Source of the DNA: an uncultured Pelagibacteraceae bacterium
Lineage (GTDB): Bacteria > Pseudomonadota > Alphaproteobacteria > Pelagibacterales > Pelagibacteraceae
DNA length: 64,000 nucleotides
Assembly (NCBI GenBank): GCA_902613915.1
Contig: CACMJB010000006.1
Span: 1-64,000 of the forward strand
Direction: 5' to 3'
The notes beneath the pieces are model-generated. The model was given only the letters and a program-made list of their open reading frames with translations. It was not told the origin of the DNA and made no database searches. Below are positions 46,115-57,901 of the stretch, one piece after another. The translations under genes and the position numbers were made by a program. Numbering within the stretch: position 1 is the stretch's first letter; every line of letters begins with the position of its first letter.

Positions 46115-46518
46115 TATCTTTTTACAAATTTAGTTTTGATCGGTAATTTTGCTGAAGCCTTGTATAGTGCCTCTCTTGCAATTTCTTCACTAACACCATC
46201 AATTTCAAAAATTATTCTTCCTGGTTTTACTCGACAAGCATAATACTCTGGAGAGCCTTTACCTTTACCCATTCTTACTTCAGTAGGTTTTTTTGATACG
46301 GGAATATTAGGAAAGATCCTTGTCCAAACTTTACCAGTTCTTTTCATGTATCTAGTTAAAGCTACCCTCGCTGCTTCGATTTGTTTACCAATAATTCTTT
46401 CAGGTTGAATTGCTTTAAGTCCAAATTGACCGTAGTTTAATTTTACAGCCCTAGCTGCATTTCCATGAATTCTACCTTTAAATGCTTTTCTGTATTTAGT
46501 TCTGACTGGCTGTAGCAT
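46114..46518 (-). CDS. rplP: 50S ribosomal protein L16
   Basis: Protein close to the A site, 134 residues. [40 protein letters not shown] and [12 protein letters not shown] are diagnostic. Its start overlaps the rpsC end by 23 bases in another frame; MLQP is the normal family start, so the overlap is real. Confidence 0.98.
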   Translation of the reverse strand: MLQPVRTKYRKAFKGRIHGNAARAVKLNYGQFGLKAIQPERIIGKQIEAARVALTRYMKRTGKVWTRIFPNIPVSKKPTEVRMGKGKGSPEYYACRVKPGRIIFEIDGVSEEIAREALYKASAKLPIKTKFVKR

Positions 46519-47182
46519 TTTTCACCCTTTCTTTTTTTTCTTTTTCGACATCTTTAGCCATTAATTCACCTTTGTAGATCCAAACCTTAACTCCAATAAT
46601 TCCGTATGTAGTAAGAGCTTCCGCAAAACCATAATCAATATCTGCTCTTAAAGTATGAGAAGGTATGCTTCCCTCTCTTAACCATTCAGTTCGAGCTATT
46701 TCATTTCCTGCTAATCTTCCACTTAGCATTACTTTAATCCCTTTTGCATTTAATCTCATTGCAGATTGCATCGCTCTTTTCATTGCTCTTCTATATGCAA
46801 CACGTTTAACAAGTTGTTGTGCTATATTTTCAGCAACTAAGTTTGAATTTAATTCAGGTTTTTTTATTTCTTTTATATTTACGTTAACGTCACTATCAGT
46901 AATCTTCATTATATTTTTTTTTATTTTTTCTATATCTGCACCTTTTTTACCAATTACAAATCCTGGTCTAGAAGTATGAATTGAGACAGTGCATTTTTTT
47001 GAAGATCGCTCTATAATAATTTCAGACACACCTGAATTAACAATATTTTTTTTAATATAGTTTCTGATTTTGAAATCTTCGATCAAATATCTTCCAAAAT
47101 CTTTCTTTTTAGCAAACCATGTTGAATCCCAGCCTCTGTTGATTCCCAACCTAAGACCTATTGGATTTATTTTTTGTCCCAT
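46496..47182 (-). CDS. rpsC: 30S ribosomal protein S3
   Basis: mRNA-entry protein with a KH domain ([18 protein letters not shown]). The start [13 protein letters not shown] and the C-terminal [22 protein letters not shown] are canonical; 228 residues including a short Lys/Glu-rich tail that overlaps rplP. Confidence 0.98.
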   Translation of the reverse strand: MGQKINPIGLRLGINRGWDSTWFAKKKDFGRYLIEDFKIRNYIKKNIVNSGVSEIIIERSSKKCTVSIHTSRPGFVIGKKGADIEKIKKNIMKITDSDVNVNIKEIKKPELNSNLVAENIAQQLVKRVAYRRAMKRAMQSAMRLNAKGIKVMLSGRLAGNEIARTEWLREGSIPSHTLRADIDYGFAEALTTYGIIGVKVWIYKGELMAKDVEKEKKERVKNATASQN

Positions 47183-47550
47183 TATTTACTCACCTTCTTT
47201 TCTTTTTTTTCTTCTAGAACAATAGTAATTCTACTAAATGGTTTTTTAATTGGACTTGCTCTACCTTTAGCTCTAGGTCTAAATCTTTTCATCACTAAAG
47301 ATTTACCAACATAAGCTTCTTTAACAAATAAATTATCTATATCAAATTGATGATTGTTTTCTGCATTCGAAATCGCAGATTTTACGGTTTTGCTTACATC
47401 TTTTGAGATCCTTTTTCTCGAAAACTCTAAATCTCGGAGTGCTATATCAGCTTTTTTTCCTTTTATAAAATTACAAACAAGTGCTAGTTTTCTAGGACTT
47501 GTTCTTACATTTTTATTTATAGCTTTTACTAAGGAGTTATTTTTACTCAT
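47182..47550 (-). CDS. rplV: 50S ribosomal protein L22
   Basis: Tunnel-lining protein, 122 residues. [19 protein letters not shown] and [22 protein letters not shown] are typical. Single-base overlaps with rpsS and rpsC. Confidence 0.98.
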   Translation of the reverse strand: MSKNNSLVKAINKNVRTSPRKLALVCNFIKGKKADIALRDLEFSRKRISKDVSKTVKSAISNAENNHQFDIDNLFVKEAYVGKSLVMKRFRPRAKGRASPIKKPFSRITIVLEEKKEKKVSK

Positions 47551-47864
47551 TATTTTTTCTCTCCTTCAGATTTGGCAGCAGGAGCTGCGGCTGCAGCCTT
47601 TTTATCTGCAGGCGTGTGACCTTTAAAAGTTCTTGTGGGTGCAAATTCTCCAAGTTTATGACCAACCATCTCCTCTGAGATAGTTATAGGTATAAAAGAT
47701 TTTCCATTATGAATCATAAAACTATGTCCAACAAAGTCTGGTATAATTGTAGAATTTCTTGACCAAGTCTTTATTGGCTTTTTATTTGGTGCATCTTTCA
47801 GTTTATCAATTTTTTTTAATAAACTTGGATGTACGAAAGGTCCTTTCCAAACTGATCTAGTCAT
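47550..47864 (-). CDS. rpsS: 30S ribosomal protein S19
   Basis: Head protein, 104 residues. [16 protein letters not shown] and [18 protein letters not shown] are conserved. After TFKGHT it carries an Ala/Lys-rich tail of about 20 residues, longer than in E. coli. Confidence 0.98.
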   Translation of the reverse strand: MTRSVWKGPFVHPSLLKKIDKLKDAPNKKPIKTWSRNSTIIPDFVGHSFMIHNGKSFIPITISEEMVGHKLGEFAPTRTFKGHTPADKKAAAAAPAAKSEGEKK

Positions 47865-48697
47865 TATTTTTTCCTTTTCTTTCTTCTTGTAATAATTAGT
47901 TTATCACTTCTTTTGGGTCTTCTTGTTTTAAGGCCTTTAGCAGATTGTCCCCATGGAGAAACAGGGCTTCTTCCGCCAGATGTTTTTCCTTCACCTCCTC
48001 CGTGTGGATGATCTACTGGGTTCATTGCAACACCTCTTGTTTGAGGTCTTTTACCTCTCCACCTATTTCTTCCTGCCTTACCGATTTTAATGTTTTTTTG
48101 ATCAGGATTAGATACAATTCCAATTGTTGCTGTGCATGCACTGCTCACTTTCCTAGTTTCACCTGAAGAAAGTTTTAAAATTGCATAATCTCCGTCGTAT
48201 CCTGATAAAGTTACTGAAGAACCTGCAGATCTAGCTAATTTTGCTCCATTTCCTGGTATTAGTTCAACATTATGTATAGAAGTTCCTGGTGGAATATCTC
48301 TTAGTTCTAATGAATTTCCAATTTTAATTTCAACGTTCTTACCTGACTCAATAACATCACCTTGTTTTAAACCTTGTGGACTTATAATATAAGCTTTTTC
48401 ATTATCTTTGTAACTAATTAAAGCAATATGTGCAGTTCTATTCGGATCGTATTCTATTCTTTCAACTGTTGCAGTAATATTTTTCTTTTTTCTATAAAAA
48501 TCAATCACTCTATATTTATGCTTTGACCCGCCACCTATGTGTCGTGAAGTTATACGACCATTATTATTTCTACCACCTGTAAAATTTTGACCTTTTGTTA
48601 AAGGTTTATAAGGCGCACCTTTCCAAAGATTGCTCTTATCAAGAACTACTGTTCCTCTAGTTGATTTTGTATATGGTTTAAAAGTTTTTAGTGCCAT
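47864..48697 (-). CDS. rplB: 50S ribosomal protein L2
   Basis: Core protein near the peptidyl-transferase centre, 277 residues. [11 protein letters not shown] and the C-terminal [21 protein letters not shown], with the conserved His, are intact. It lies between rplW and rpsS. Confidence 0.99.
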   Translation of the reverse strand: MALKTFKPYTKSTRGTVVLDKSNLWKGAPYKPLTKGQNFTGGRNNNGRITSRHIGGGSKHKYRVIDFYRKKKNITATVERIEYDPNRTAHIALISYKDNEKAYIISPQGLKQGDVIESGKNVEIKIGNSLELRDIPPGTSIHNVELIPGNGAKLARSAGSSVTLSGYDGDYAILKLSSGETRKVSSACTATIGIVSNPDQKNIKIGKAGRNRWRGKRPQTRGVAMNPVDHPHGGGEGKTSGGRSPVSPWGQSAKGLKTRRPKRSDKLIITRRKKRKK

Positions 48698-48699
48698 TT

Positions 48700-48993
48700 T
48701 TAAATTCCAGTTGTCAGGTCAATACTCTGACCCTTTTTTAGAGTAATTATTGCTTTTTTATATCCACTTTTTAAAGATTTTTTTCCCTGTTTCATTTTTA
48801 TTTTAGATTTTTGATTAATAATATTTACTTTAATCACATTAACCTTGAAAATTTTTTCTATATTTTTTTTTATAGTTTTCTTGTTTGCCTTTTCATGAAC
48901 CTTAAAAACAGTTTTATTTTGCTCTGATAAAATAGTAGCCTTCTCTGTTATAATTGGGTTTCTAATTGAGTCTATATAATTAATTTTTTTCAT
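48700..48993 (-). CDS. rplW: 50S ribosomal protein L23
   Basis: Tunnel-exit protein docking trigger factor and SRP, 97 residues. [25 protein letters not shown] fits the family. It overlaps rplD by 14 bases. Confidence 0.96.
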   Translation of the reverse strand: MKKINYIDSIRNPIITEKATILSEQNKTVFKVHEKANKKTIKKNIEKIFKVNVIKVNIINQKSKIKMKQGKKSLKSGYKKAIITLKKGQSIDLTTGI

Positions 48994-49615
48994 TTAGCAC
49001 TCTTTCTTGAATTTTTTTTAAAGATGATGATGTCATTATTACGCTCTTATATTTAAACAAATCATAGATATTAGTTCCTTCGTCTTTTATTAATTTAACG
49101 TTTTTAATATTGCGAGCTGACTTATTAATATTTTTCATACTGTCGGTGTCAGAAATTATCAAAACGTTTGCTAATTTATTTTTTAAAAGAAATTTATTAA
49201 ATTCTCTCGTTTTTTTAATCTCTTTTTTTACATCTGCTAATATGTGCAAATTTTTATCTGAATTCTTTTTAGATAAGGTCTGAGCAAGAGCAAGTTTTCT
49301 AACCTTTTTGTTAATTTTTTTTATTTTATATACAGTACCTTTAGGTCCATGAGCTACACCACCGCCAACAAATAAAGGAGCCTTTTTACTAGCATGTCTA
49401 GCTCCACCACCACCTTTTTGTGGAACAATTTTTTTGGTAGAACCTTTTATTTCATTTCTTTGTTTTACCTTAGCGGTTCTTGGTTTTGCATGATTTAATT
49501 GCCAATCTATAACAAATTTAATTAGTTTGTGGTTTACTTTTAATTTAACTAATTTATCAGAGACCTCTATAGTATCTGATTTTGCACCATCTATATTTAA
49601 AAGAGGAAGTTTCAT
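48980..49615 (-). CDS. rplD: 50S ribosomal protein L4
   Basis: Tunnel constriction protein, 211 residues. The extended loop RTAKVKQRNEIKGSTKKIVPQKGGGGARH and a C-terminal Rossmann-like part are present. In enterobacteria L4 represses the S10 operon; no such site was identified here. It abuts rplC. Confidence 0.97.
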   Translation of the reverse strand: MKLPLLNIDGAKSDTIEVSDKLVKLKVNHKLIKFVIDWQLNHAKPRTAKVKQRNEIKGSTKKIVPQKGGGGARHASKKAPLFVGGGVAHGPKGTVYKIKKINKKVRKLALAQTLSKKNSDKNLHILADVKKEIKKTREFNKFLLKNKLANVLIISDTDSMKNINKSARNIKNVKLIKDEGTNIYDLFKYKSVIMTSSSLKKIQERVLNEKN

Positions 49616-50320
49616 TTACTTTTTCCCTTTCTTAGCTGCGGCAGCTTTAATTTTTGCTTCATATTTTTCTTTAATTGTTTTTCTAGTAACATTTTTAACT
49701 GACTCTCTCAAAAATACTGTTGAGTTTTTAGATCCTGGTATTGATCCTTTTAAATACAATAAATTATTTTCTATATCAGACTTTACAACTTCTAGATTTA
49801 ACTTTGTTCTTAATTTGTCGCCCATGTGACCAGCCATTTTTTTTCCTTTAAATACTTTCCCTGGATCTTGTCTTTGTCCAGTTGAACCATGAGATCTATG
49901 AGAAACAGAAACACCATGAGAGGCTCTCAAACCACCGAAATTCCATCTCTTCATTACACCTGCAAAGCCTTTACCTATAGTTTTTGACCTTACATCTAAA
50001 AATTTTTTATCTTTAAAAATTTCTAAACCTAATTCATTTCCCTCTTTATATTCGTCGTTATTTTTAACTCTAAATTCTTTAAGTATTTTTTTTGGCTCTG
50101 TATTCTTTTTTGCAAAATAACCTTTCATCTGTTTCGTTAATTTTGAATTTTTAAGTTTAAAGAAACCAACTTTAACAGCAGAATAGCCCCTTTTTTCATT
50201 TGTTATTAGTTCCAGAACTCTTCCTTTCTCAACTTTTATAACTGTTACTGGCACAGACTGTCCACTTTCCATAAATTCTCTAGTCATACCTATTTTTGTT
50301 CCTATTAATCCAATACTCAT
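49616..50320 (-). CDS. rplC: 50S ribosomal protein L3
   Basis: Early assembly protein, 234 residues. IGTKIGMTREF opens it, and the glutamine-containing loop HRSHGSTGQRQDPGKVFKGKKM is intact. A Lys/Ala-rich tail follows. It abuts rplD and lies four bases after rpsJ. Confidence 0.98.
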   Translation of the reverse strand: MSIGLIGTKIGMTREFMESGQSVPVTVIKVEKGRVLELITNEKRGYSAVKVGFFKLKNSKLTKQMKGYFAKKNTEPKKILKEFRVKNNDEYKEGNELGLEIFKDKKFLDVRSKTIGKGFAGVMKRWNFGGLRASHGVSVSHRSHGSTGQRQDPGKVFKGKKMAGHMGDKLRTKLNLEVVKSDIENNLLYLKGSIPGSKNSTVFLRESVKNVTRKTIKEKYEAKIKAAAAKKGKK

Positions 50321-50323
50321 AAT

Positions 50324-50632
50324 CTAAATTTTTATTTCAATATCTACACCTGAAGCTAAATCTAATTTCATTAATGCTTCCACTGTCTGAGGTGTTGGTT
50401 CTATAATATCAATTAACCTTTTATGCGTTCGAGATTCAAATTGTTCTCTGCTTTTTTTATCAATGTGTGGTGATCTTAAAACTGTATATCTCTCAATTCT
50501 TGTAGGAAGTGGTATTGGACCTTTTACTTGTGCTCCAGTTCTTTTTGCAGTATTAACAATTTCCTCAGTCGATAAATCGAGAATTTTGTTATCGTAAGCC
50601 TTCAAATGTATTCTAATATTTTGATTTTCCAT
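50324..50632 (-). CDS. rpsJ: 30S ribosomal protein S10
   Basis: Head protein and NusE antitermination factor, 102 residues. [14 protein letters not shown] and [29 protein letters not shown] are diagnostic. It follows fusA by three bases, with no tuf gene between. Confidence 0.98.
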   Translation of the reverse strand: MENQNIRIHLKAYDNKILDLSTEEIVNTAKRTGAQVKGPIPLPTRIERYTVLRSPHIDKKSREQFESRTHKRLIDIIEPTPQTVEALMKLDLASGVDIEIKI

Positions 50633-50635
50633 AAA

Positions 50636-52708
50636 TTAAGCTAGTTTTTTTGTTACCTCATCCTGAACATTTTGAGGCACTTTATCATAATGACTAAATT
50701 GCATCGTGTACTGTGCTCTCCCTTGTGTCGAAGAACGTAAATTATTAATATATCCAAACATATTTGCTAGTGGAACTGTTGCATTAATTGCGGTTGCGTT
50801 ACCTCTAGCTTCTGTTGAAGCAACTTGTCCTCTTCTACTATTTAAGTCACCAATCACGTCGCCCATAAATTCTTCTGGGGTTACAACCTCAACCTTCATC
50901 ATAGGCTCCAGTAATTTTAAAGTTGCTTTAGTGCAAGCTTCTCTAAAACACATTCTTGATGCAATTTCAAAAGCAAGCACACTTGAGTCAACGTCGTGAT
51001 GTAAACCATCTAAAATTGTTACCTTGTAGTCAATAACTGGAAAACCTGCTAAAATTCCACTCTCTGCTACACTTAGAACACCTTTTTCAACACCGGGAAT
51101 AAATTCTTTAGGTATAGCTCCTCCTTTAATTTTATTGTCAACTTCTCTTCCTTTACCTGGTTCTAGAGGTTCTACACTTAATGTTACTTTTGCAAATTGT
51201 CCTGAGCCGCCACTTTGTTTTTTATGAATATAAGTAACCTCTGAAGTTCCAAGAATTGTTTCCCTATATGCTACCTGTGGAGCTCCAACATTTGCTTCGA
51301 CCTTAAATTCCCTTTTCATTCGATCAACAATAATATCTAAATGAAGCTCCCCCATACCTTTAATAATTGTTTGACCGGACTCTTCATCTGAACTAACTCT
51401 AAATGAAGGGTCTTCTTTTGCTAATCTGTTTAGAGCTTCACCCATTTTTTCTTGGTCACCTTTTGTTTTAGGCTCAACTGCAATTTCAATAACTGGATCT
51501 GGAAATTCCATCGGCTCTAGTAATACTGGTTTATTTTCATCACATAATGTGTGGCCTGTGATTGTATTTTTTAAACCTGCCAATGCTACTATATCTCCTG
51601 TATTAGCTTCCTTAATATCTTCTCTAGAATTAGCATGCATTAATAACATCCTACCTACTCTTTCTGATTTTTCTGTAGATGAATTATATACAGCAGTACC
51701 AGCTTGTAATTTTCCTGAATAAATACGGATAAATGTTAATGAACCCACAAATGGATCGTTAGCAACTTTAAAAGCTAGAGCAGAAAAAGGTTCATTATCT
51801 TCAAATTTCATTTGTATTTTTTCGTCAGAACCCAACTTTGTTGCTTCAATTGAGCCTATATCTTTTGGACTTGGCAGATAGTCAATGACCGCATCTAATA
51901 AAGGTTGAACTCCTTTATTTTTAAAAGCTGAACCAGTTAAAATTGGAACAAAATTAAAGTTAAGTGTTCCTTTCCTTATACATTTAATCAGATCTTCTAC
52001 TGAAGGTTCTTTGCCTTCCAAATAAGCTTCCATTAATTTTTCATCCTCTTCTATTGCAGTTTCAACAAGGTTTTGTCTGTACTCCTTCGCTTTATCTTTT
52101 AGATCATCTGGAATATCTACATAATCAAACTTAGCACCAAGATCTTCATTTTGCCAAACAACACCTTTCATCTTAACTAAATCAACAACTCCTTTTAAAT
52201 CAGCCTCTGCACCAATTGGTAGTTGAAGTGGTAACGGTTTACATCCTAAACGTTCCTTAATCATATCTACACATCTATAAAAGTCTGCACCAGTTCTATC
52301 TAATTTATTTACAAAACAAATTCTTGGGACTTTATATTTATCAGCTTGTCTCCATACAGTTTCAGATTGAGGTTCCACACCAGCGACACCATCAAAAACC
52401 GCAACTGCTCCATCTAAAACTTTTAAAGATCTTTCTACTTCAATAGTAAAATCTACGTGACCAGGAGTATCTATAATATTAATTCTATGATCTCTCCAAA
52501 AACAAGTAGTAGCGGCTGAGGTAATTGTTATTCCTCTTTCTTGTTCTTGCTCCATCCAATCCATTGTGGCTGCTCCATCGTGAACTTCACCAATTTTATG
52601 ACTTTTTCCTGTATAATATAAAACTCTTTCAGTTGTAGTTGTTTTACCAGCATCAATGTGAGCCATAATTCCGATGTTTCTATATTTATCTAAAGTATAT
52701 TTAGTCAT
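50636..52708 (-). CDS. fusA: Elongation factor G
   Basis: Translocation GTPase, 690 residues. G motifs: [22 protein letters not shown] and [10 protein letters not shown]; domains II-V follow, with the domain IV loop near [17 protein letters not shown]. It lies six bases after rpsG. Confidence 0.99.
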   Translation of the reverse strand: MTKYTLDKYRNIGIMAHIDAGKTTTTERVLYYTGKSHKIGEVHDGAATMDWMEQEQERGITITSAATTCFWRDHRINIIDTPGHVDFTIEVERSLKVLDGAVAVFDGVAGVEPQSETVWRQADKYKVPRICFVNKLDRTGADFYRCVDMIKERLGCKPLPLQLPIGAEADLKGVVDLVKMKGVVWQNEDLGAKFDYVDIPDDLKDKAKEYRQNLVETAIEEDEKLMEAYLEGKEPSVEDLIKCIRKGTLNFNFVPILTGSAFKNKGVQPLLDAVIDYLPSPKDIGSIEATKLGSDEKIQMKFEDNEPFSALAFKVANDPFVGSLTFIRIYSGKLQAGTAVYNSSTEKSERVGRMLLMHANSREDIKEANTGDIVALAGLKNTITGHTLCDENKPVLLEPMEFPDPVIEIAVEPKTKGDQEKMGEALNRLAKEDPSFRVSSDEESGQTIIKGMGELHLDIIVDRMKREFKVEANVGAPQVAYRETILGTSEVTYIHKKQSGGSGQFAKVTLSVEPLEPGKGREVDNKIKGGAIPKEFIPGVEKGVLSVAESGILAGFPVIDYKVTILDGLHHDVDSSVLAFEIASRMCFREACTKATLKLLEPMMKVEVVTPEEFMGDVIGDLNSRRGQVASTEARGNATAINATVPLANMFGYINNLRSSTQGRAQYTMQFSHYDKVPQNVQDEVTKKLA

Positions 52709-52714
52709 AAATTT

Positions 52715-53185
52715 TTACCATCTAAAATGAGCAAAGGCTTTGTTTGACTCTGCCATTTTATGAGTATCCTCTCTTTTTTTAATTGCTGATCCTTTATTTT
52801 GTGAAGCATCTAAAATTTCTGCATATAATTTTTCTGCCATAGTCTTATTTTTTCTTTTTCTTGTCGCATCCATTATCCATCTTAAAGCTAATGCTTGAGC
52901 TCTTTTAGCCTTCACTTCTACTGGAACTTGATAAGTAGCACCGCCAACTCTCCTTGATCTACATTCGAGATTTGGTTTTACATTACTTATTGCTGTATTA
53001 AATATTTTTAAAGGATCTTCATTATTTTTTGATTTTATTTTATCTAAAGCGTCGTATAAAATTTTTTCTGCAGTTGATCTTTTTCCATCATACATTATTG
53101 AATTAATAAATTTAGAAACTACTTCTGAATGAAATTTGGGATCTGGATAAACTTTTCTTGTTGGAGCTTTTCTTTTTCTAGACAT
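52715..53185 (-). CDS. rpsG: 30S ribosomal protein S7
   Basis: Head-assembly protein, 156 residues. [39 protein letters not shown] and [20 protein letters not shown] are canonical. It can repress the str operon in E. coli. It lies three bases after rpsL. Confidence 0.98.
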   Translation of the reverse strand: MSRKRKAPTRKVYPDPKFHSEVVSKFINSIMYDGKRSTAEKILYDALDKIKSKNNEDPLKIFNTAISNVKPNLECRSRRVGGATYQVPVEVKAKRAQALALRWIMDATRKRKNKTMAEKLYAEILDASQNKGSAIKKREDTHKMAESNKAFAHFRW

Positions 53186-53188
53186 AAA

Positions 53189-53560
53189 TTATTTAGGTTT
53201 TTTTGCCCCGTAAAGAGATCTTCTTTGTTTTCTATTTGCAACACCTTGTGTGTCTAAGTTACCTCTTAATATATGGTAACGAACTCCAGGTAAATCTTTA
53301 ACACGTCCACCACGTAATAAAACCACAGAGTGTTCTTGTAAGTTATGACCTTCACCTGGTATATAGGCTGTAACTTCAAAACCATTGGATAATCTTACTC
53401 TTGCAACTTTTCTTAATGCGGAATTAGGTTTCTTTGGTGTAGTGGTATAAACTTTTACACAAACACCTCGTTTTAAAGGTTGTTTTTCAAGCGCTGGAAC
53501 TTTATTCCTTGCTAATGGCTTCACTCTACTTTTTTTAATCAACTGATTAATTGTCGGCAT
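53189..53560 (-). CDS. rpsL: 30S ribosomal protein S12
   Basis: Decoding-site protein, 123 residues. [18 protein letters not shown] and [12 protein letters not shown] carry the two conserved lysines of the decoding loops in the usual form. It is first of the rpsL-rpsG-fusA-rpsJ run and has promoter candidates upstream. Confidence 0.99.
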   Translation of the reverse strand: MPTINQLIKKSRVKPLARNKVPALEKQPLKRGVCVKVYTTTPKKPNSALRKVARVRLSNGFEVTAYIPGEGHNLQEHSVVLLRGGRVKDLPGVRYHILRGNLDTQGVANRKQRRSLYGAKKPK

Positions 53561-53584
53561 AAATATATTTTGAAATTGAAGTAA

Positions 53585-53640
53585 AGATAACCTGGTAGGT
53601 TTATTGTTAGTGTTTAAGGTTATAATCTACCTTACTTCTA
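53585..53640 (-). promoter_or_regulatory. Structured leader of the rpsL operon
   Basis: On the minus strand two small hairpins, AAGGT/ACCTT and AACCT/AGGTT, face an alternative pairing of ATAACCT (minus strand, 53617-53623) with AGGTTAT (53587-53593), a perfect 7-base match, plus GGTAG with CTACC. The structures exclude each other. Confidence 0.4.
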
Positions 53641-53658
53641 ACATTCAAAATTTGCCGT

Positions 53659-53686
53659 AAACTAGCACTGAATTTATAAAAGTCAA
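53659..53686 (-). promoter_or_regulatory. Promoter upstream of rpsL
   Basis: On the minus strand TTGACT (53681-53686), 16 bases, TAGTTT (53659-53664), preceded by TG one base away (extended -10). A second candidate lies downstream: TTGAAT (53643-53648), 18 bases, TATAAC (53619-53624). The rest of the 151-base gap before rpoC shows nothing else except the leader structure. Confidence 0.55.
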
Positions 53687-53711
53687 TAATTTATAAATTT
53701 TAATATTGTAG

Positions 53712-56700
53712 TTAAACTGTTTGTTCAGACGCTTCTGGAGCGGATTCTAGCTCCTGTTTTTTAATCTCTTCTAATCTTGCCTTATCTTGCTCTTTAGCTT
53801 GCTTATCCCACTCAATTTTAGTTAATCCTGTTCCAGCAGGCACAAGTCTTCCAACTATGACGTTTTCTTTTAATCCTTCTAAAGAATCAGTCCTTCCTTT
53901 AATTGATGCGTCAGTCAATACTCTAGTAGTTTCTTGAAATGACGCTGCAGAAATGAATGAATTTGTTTGAAGAGAAGCTTTTGTTATACCTAATAAAATC
54001 CTCTCAAAAGATGCTGGTTTTCTTTTTTCATCTTTTAATTTATCGTTTATAATATTAATATCAAGAAGATCAATCACCTCGCCAATTAATAGCTCTGAGT
54101 CACCAGGATCCTTAACTTCAACTCTTTTCAACATTTGTCTAACTATTGTTTCAATATGTTTATCATTAATTACAACTCCTTGAAGTCTATAAACCTCTTG
54201 AACTTCAGAAACAAAGTATTCTGTTAGTTTCTCAACTCCTAAAATTCGTAAAATATCATGAGGAGCTGGACTGCCATCGAGGAGATATTCTCCTTTTTTA
54301 ATTTTTTCACCTTGATTAAAGTTCACATGCTTACCTTTAGGTATTAAATAGTTGGATGTCTCTCCATTCGAGGAAACAATTGAAATTTTTTGTTTACCTC
54401 TCACCTCTTTTCCGAATTCGATTACTCCATCATTCTCAGCAATTATAGCGCTATCTTTTGGTCTTCTGGCCTCAAATAACTCTGCTACTCTTGGCAAACC
54501 TCCCGTAATATCCTTAGTTTTAGAAGTTTCTTTAGGCAATCTAGCTAAAACATCCCCGGCTGATATCTTTTGTCCATCTTTTACAGATAAAATAGTATCT
54601 GGAACTAAATAGTACCTAGCTTCATTACCATCTGCTTTTTTTATAATTTCACCTTTTTCATTTCTTAAAGTAATTCGAGGTTTTAACTCTGAATTTTTTG
54701 ATGTCGATTTCCAATCTGTAACTGATTTAGATGATAACCCTGTTGCATCATCGAGTGTCTCGGTTAAAGAACTTCCTTCCATTAGGTCCATATAATTAGC
54801 TATACCGCTTGTCTCTGCAATTACTGGCAAAGTATAAGGATCCCATTCAGCAATTTTTTTTCCTTTTTCTATTGTCTCGCCGTCTTTGAAGAATAATTTT
54901 GAACCATAATTAACTTTATAAATTGCAAGTTGTCTTCCATTGTCATCCTCAATGCTTAATTGAGTATTTCTTCCCATAACAATAATATTTTTTTTAGAGT
55001 CCTCAATTAAATTTTTATTTATTATATTCAATTTTCCTTTACTTTGAGAAATTATTTGGGACTCTTCTTTTATCTGAGCTGTTCCTCCCACATGGAAAGT
55101 TCTCATGGTAAGTTGTGTCCCTGGTTCTCCAATAGATTGTGCAGCGATCATTCCTACGGCTTCGCCTACACTTACTAATTTTCCTCTAGCTAAATCTCTT
55201 CCATAACATACTTGGCAAACACCTTTTGTGGAAGCGCAGGTTATAACAGAATAAACATTTACAGATTTAACACCAGCAGCATCAATTTTTTCACAATCAA
55301 ACTCATCAATAAGTTTTCCTTTTTTTATTATAACTTCACCAGTCACAGGATTTTTAATATTTTCAGCGATGACTCTCCCTAGCACTCTTTCTGAGAGACT
55401 TACTAATATATTTCCGCCTTCAATTATTTCTGAAATTAAAACCGACGATCTTTTCTTAGGATCACATTCAGCTTTAGTTATTTGCACATCCTGAGCTACA
55501 TCACACAATCTTCTTGTGAGGTAACCAGAATTTGCAGTTTTAAGTGCGGTATCCGCTAAACCTTTTCTTGCCCCGTGAGTGGAATTAAAATATTCTAGAA
55601 CTGATAAACCTTCTTTAAAATTTGAAATTATGGGTGTTTCAATAATTTCTCCAGAAGGCTTAGCGATTAAACCTCTCATACCAGCTAATTGCTTCATTTG
55701 AGCTTGAGAACCTCTAGCTCCTGAGTCAGCCATCATATACACAGAATTTGTCTCTATTCTATCGTCTTTATTAATTTTCTCAGCAGATGAAATTTCCTTC
55801 ATCATTTCATTTGCAACTGTATCAGTACATTTAGACCAAACGTCAACTACCTTATTATATTTTTCCCCTCTCGTGATTAAGCCATCAGCATATTGCTTTT
55901 CATATTCTTCAATTTGTTTTTTTGTTTTACTAATTAAATTTTCTTTTGTTTTTGGTATAATTAAATCGTCTTTTCCAAATGATATCCCTGCTTTAAATGC
56001 ATGTTTAAATCCTAAAGTTTTTATTCTGTCACAAAAAATTACTGTTTCTTTTTGTCCACAGTATCTAAAAATTGTATCTATGACTTCTGATACATTTCTT
56101 TTTGTTAATAATTTATTAACTAAAGCAAATTTAATATTGTGGTTTTTTGGTAGAATGTTTGCTAACAAAAATCTACCTGCTGTACTTGTGTATTTTTCTT
56201 TAACTAAATCCCCATTTTTATTTATTGTCTCAAAAGTTGACACTATTCTAGTATGCAAACTAATTGATTTATTTTCCAATGCTTGCTCTATTTCTTCAAT
56301 GTTTAAGAAAATGCCTCTAGGTTTACTTTCGTTTTCATTAGCTTGAGAAAGGTAATAAATTCCTAGTACTATATCCTGACTTGGTACTATAATTGGTTTA
56401 CCATTTGATGGACTTAGAATATTATTAGTGGACATCATTAAAACTCTTGCTTCTAATTGAGCTTCCAAACTTAATGGTATATGAACTGCCATTTGATCTC
56501 CATCAAAGTCAGCGTTGAAGGCTGCGCAAACTAAAGGATGTAATTCAATAGCATTACCTTCAATTAATTTAGCCTCGAATGCTTGAACACCTAGCCTATG
56601 GAGCGTTGGAGCACGGTTTAAAAGTATAGGATGCTCTCTTATAATTTGTTCCAATGAGTCCCAAACTTCACTCTTCTCTTTTTCAACTAATCTTTTTGCC

Positions 56701-57899
56701 TGTTTAATAGTTGTTGCTAACCCTAACTTATCTAACCTCGCGTATAAAAATGGTTTAAATAATTCTAAAGCCATTTTCTTCGGTAATCCACATTGATGAA
56801 GCTTTAATTCTGGACCAACAACAATTACAGATCTACCAGAATAATCAACACGTTTACCTAATAAATTTTGTCTAAATCTACCCTGTTTACCTTTCAGCAT
56901 CTCAGCTAGTGATTTTAAAGGCCTCTTGCCAGTTCCAGTTATTACTCTACCTCTTCTACCATTATCGAATAATGCATCTACTGACTCTTGCAACATTCTT
57001 TTTTCATTTCGTACAATAATATCAGGAGCTTTAAGATCTAATAATCTTTTTAATCTATTATTTCTATTTATTACACGCCTATACAAATCATTCAAATCTG
57101 ATGTTGCAAATCTGCCTCCGTCCAAAGGAACAAGTGGTCTTAATTCAGGAGGTATGACCGGAACTGAGGTTAAGATCATCCATTCTGGTTTATTTCCCGA
57201 ATTTATAAATGACTCAATTAGTTTTAACCTTTTGATAGTTCTTTCCTCAGTAACTTTTGATTTTATTTCTTTTAAAGACTCTCTTAGTTTCTGCTGTTCT
57301 TTTTTGAGATCTAAATTAACTAAAATTTCTCTAACAGCTTCAGCACCTATACCTGCTGTGAATGCATCCTCTCCAAATTCATCTTGTGCTTTAATTAAAG
57401 CTTCTTCAGAAATTAATTGACCTTTTTTTAAGGTAGTTAAACCGGGTTCTACTATAATAAAACTTTCAAAATATAATACTTTTTCTACTTCTTTAAGTTT
57501 CATATCAATTGCTAGAGATATCCTGCTAGGTAATGATTTTAAGAACCAAATATGCGCAACAGGGCATGCAAGATCAATATGACCCATTCTTTCTCTTCTG
57601 ACATTTGATTTTGTTACTTCAACACCGCATTTTTCACAAATAATACCCCTAAATTTCATTCTTTTGTATTTTCCACACAAACATTCGTAATCCTTAACAG
57701 GACCAAAAATTCTTGAACAAAATAATCCATCTTTTTCAGGCCTAAAAGTTCGATAATTTATAGTCTCAGGTTTTTTTATTTCACCGTAAGACCAAGATTT
57801 AATTTTTTCAGGACTAGCAAGCGTAATTTTTATACTATCGAAACTGTTTTCTTGAGCTATATTCTGGTTTTCAAAGTTTTTTGTTAAATTTTTTTCCAT
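53712..57899 (-). CDS. rpoC: RNA polymerase beta' subunit
   Basis: Largest polymerase subunit, 1395 residues from the ATG at 57899; a TTG two codons upstream overlaps the rpoB stop. The N-terminal zinc ribbon [19 protein letters not shown], the catalytic NADFDGDQM, the bridge-helix/trigger-loop region [13 protein letters not shown] and a second zinc site with [13 protein letters not shown] are intact. A 151-base gap separates its end from rpsL. Confidence 0.99.
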   Translation of the reverse strand: MEKNLTKNFENQNIAQENSFDSIKITLASPEKIKSWSYGEIKKPETINYRTFRPEKDGLFCSRIFGPVKDYECLCGKYKRMKFRGIICEKCGVEVTKSNVRRERMGHIDLACPVAHIWFLKSLPSRISLAIDMKLKEVEKVLYFESFIIVEPGLTTLKKGQLISEEALIKAQDEFGEDAFTAGIGAEAVREILVNLDLKKEQQKLRESLKEIKSKVTEERTIKRLKLIESFINSGNKPEWMILTSVPVIPPELRPLVPLDGGRFATSDLNDLYRRVINRNNRLKRLLDLKAPDIIVRNEKRMLQESVDALFDNGRRGRVITGTGKRPLKSLAEMLKGKQGRFRQNLLGKRVDYSGRSVIVVGPELKLHQCGLPKKMALELFKPFLYARLDKLGLATTIKQAKRLVEKEKSEVWDSLEQIIREHPILLNRAPTLHRLGVQAFEAKLIEGNAIELHPLVCAAFNADFDGDQMAVHIPLSLEAQLEARVLMMSTNNILSPSNGKPIIVPSQDIVLGIYYLSQANENESKPRGIFLNIEEIEQALENKSISLHTRIVSTFETINKNGDLVKEKYTSTAGRFLLANILPKNHNIKFALVNKLLTKRNVSEVIDTIFRYCGQKETVIFCDRIKTLGFKHAFKAGISFGKDDLIIPKTKENLISKTKKQIEEYEKQYADGLITRGEKYNKVVDVWSKCTDTVANEMMKEISSAEKINKDDRIETNSVYMMADSGARGSQAQMKQLAGMRGLIAKPSGEIIETPIISNFKEGLSVLEYFNSTHGARKGLADTALKTANSGYLTRRLCDVAQDVQITKAECDPKKRSSVLISEIIEGGNILVSLSERVLGRVIAENIKNPVTGEVIIKKGKLIDEFDCEKIDAAGVKSVNVYSVITCASTKGVCQVCYGRDLARGKLVSVGEAVGMIAAQSIGEPGTQLTMRTFHVGGTAQIKEESQIISQSKGKLNIINKNLIEDSKKNIIVMGRNTQLSIEDDNGRQLAIYKVNYGSKLFFKDGETIEKGKKIAEWDPYTLPVIAETSGIANYMDLMEGSSLTETLDDATGLSSKSVTDWKSTSKNSELKPRITLRNEKGEIIKKADGNEARYYLVPDTILSVKDGQKISAGDVLARLPKETSKTKDITGGLPRVAELFEARRPKDSAIIAENDGVIEFGKEVRGKQKISIVSSNGETSNYLIPKGKHVNFNQGEKIKKGEYLLDGSPAPHDILRILGVEKLTEYFVSEVQEVYRLQGVVINDKHIETIVRQMLKRVEVKDPGDSELLIGEVIDLLDINIINDKLKDEKRKPASFERILLGITKASLQTNSFISAASFQETTRVLTDASIKGRTDSLEGLKENVIVGRLVPAGTGLTKIEWDKQAKEQDKARLEEIKKQELESAPEASEQTV

Positions 57900-57901
57900 T
57901 T

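Noticed and set aside
55873-57420. Long plus-strand reading frames opposite rpoC
   Set aside because: They mirror the strongly conserved rpoC frame and resemble no known protein.
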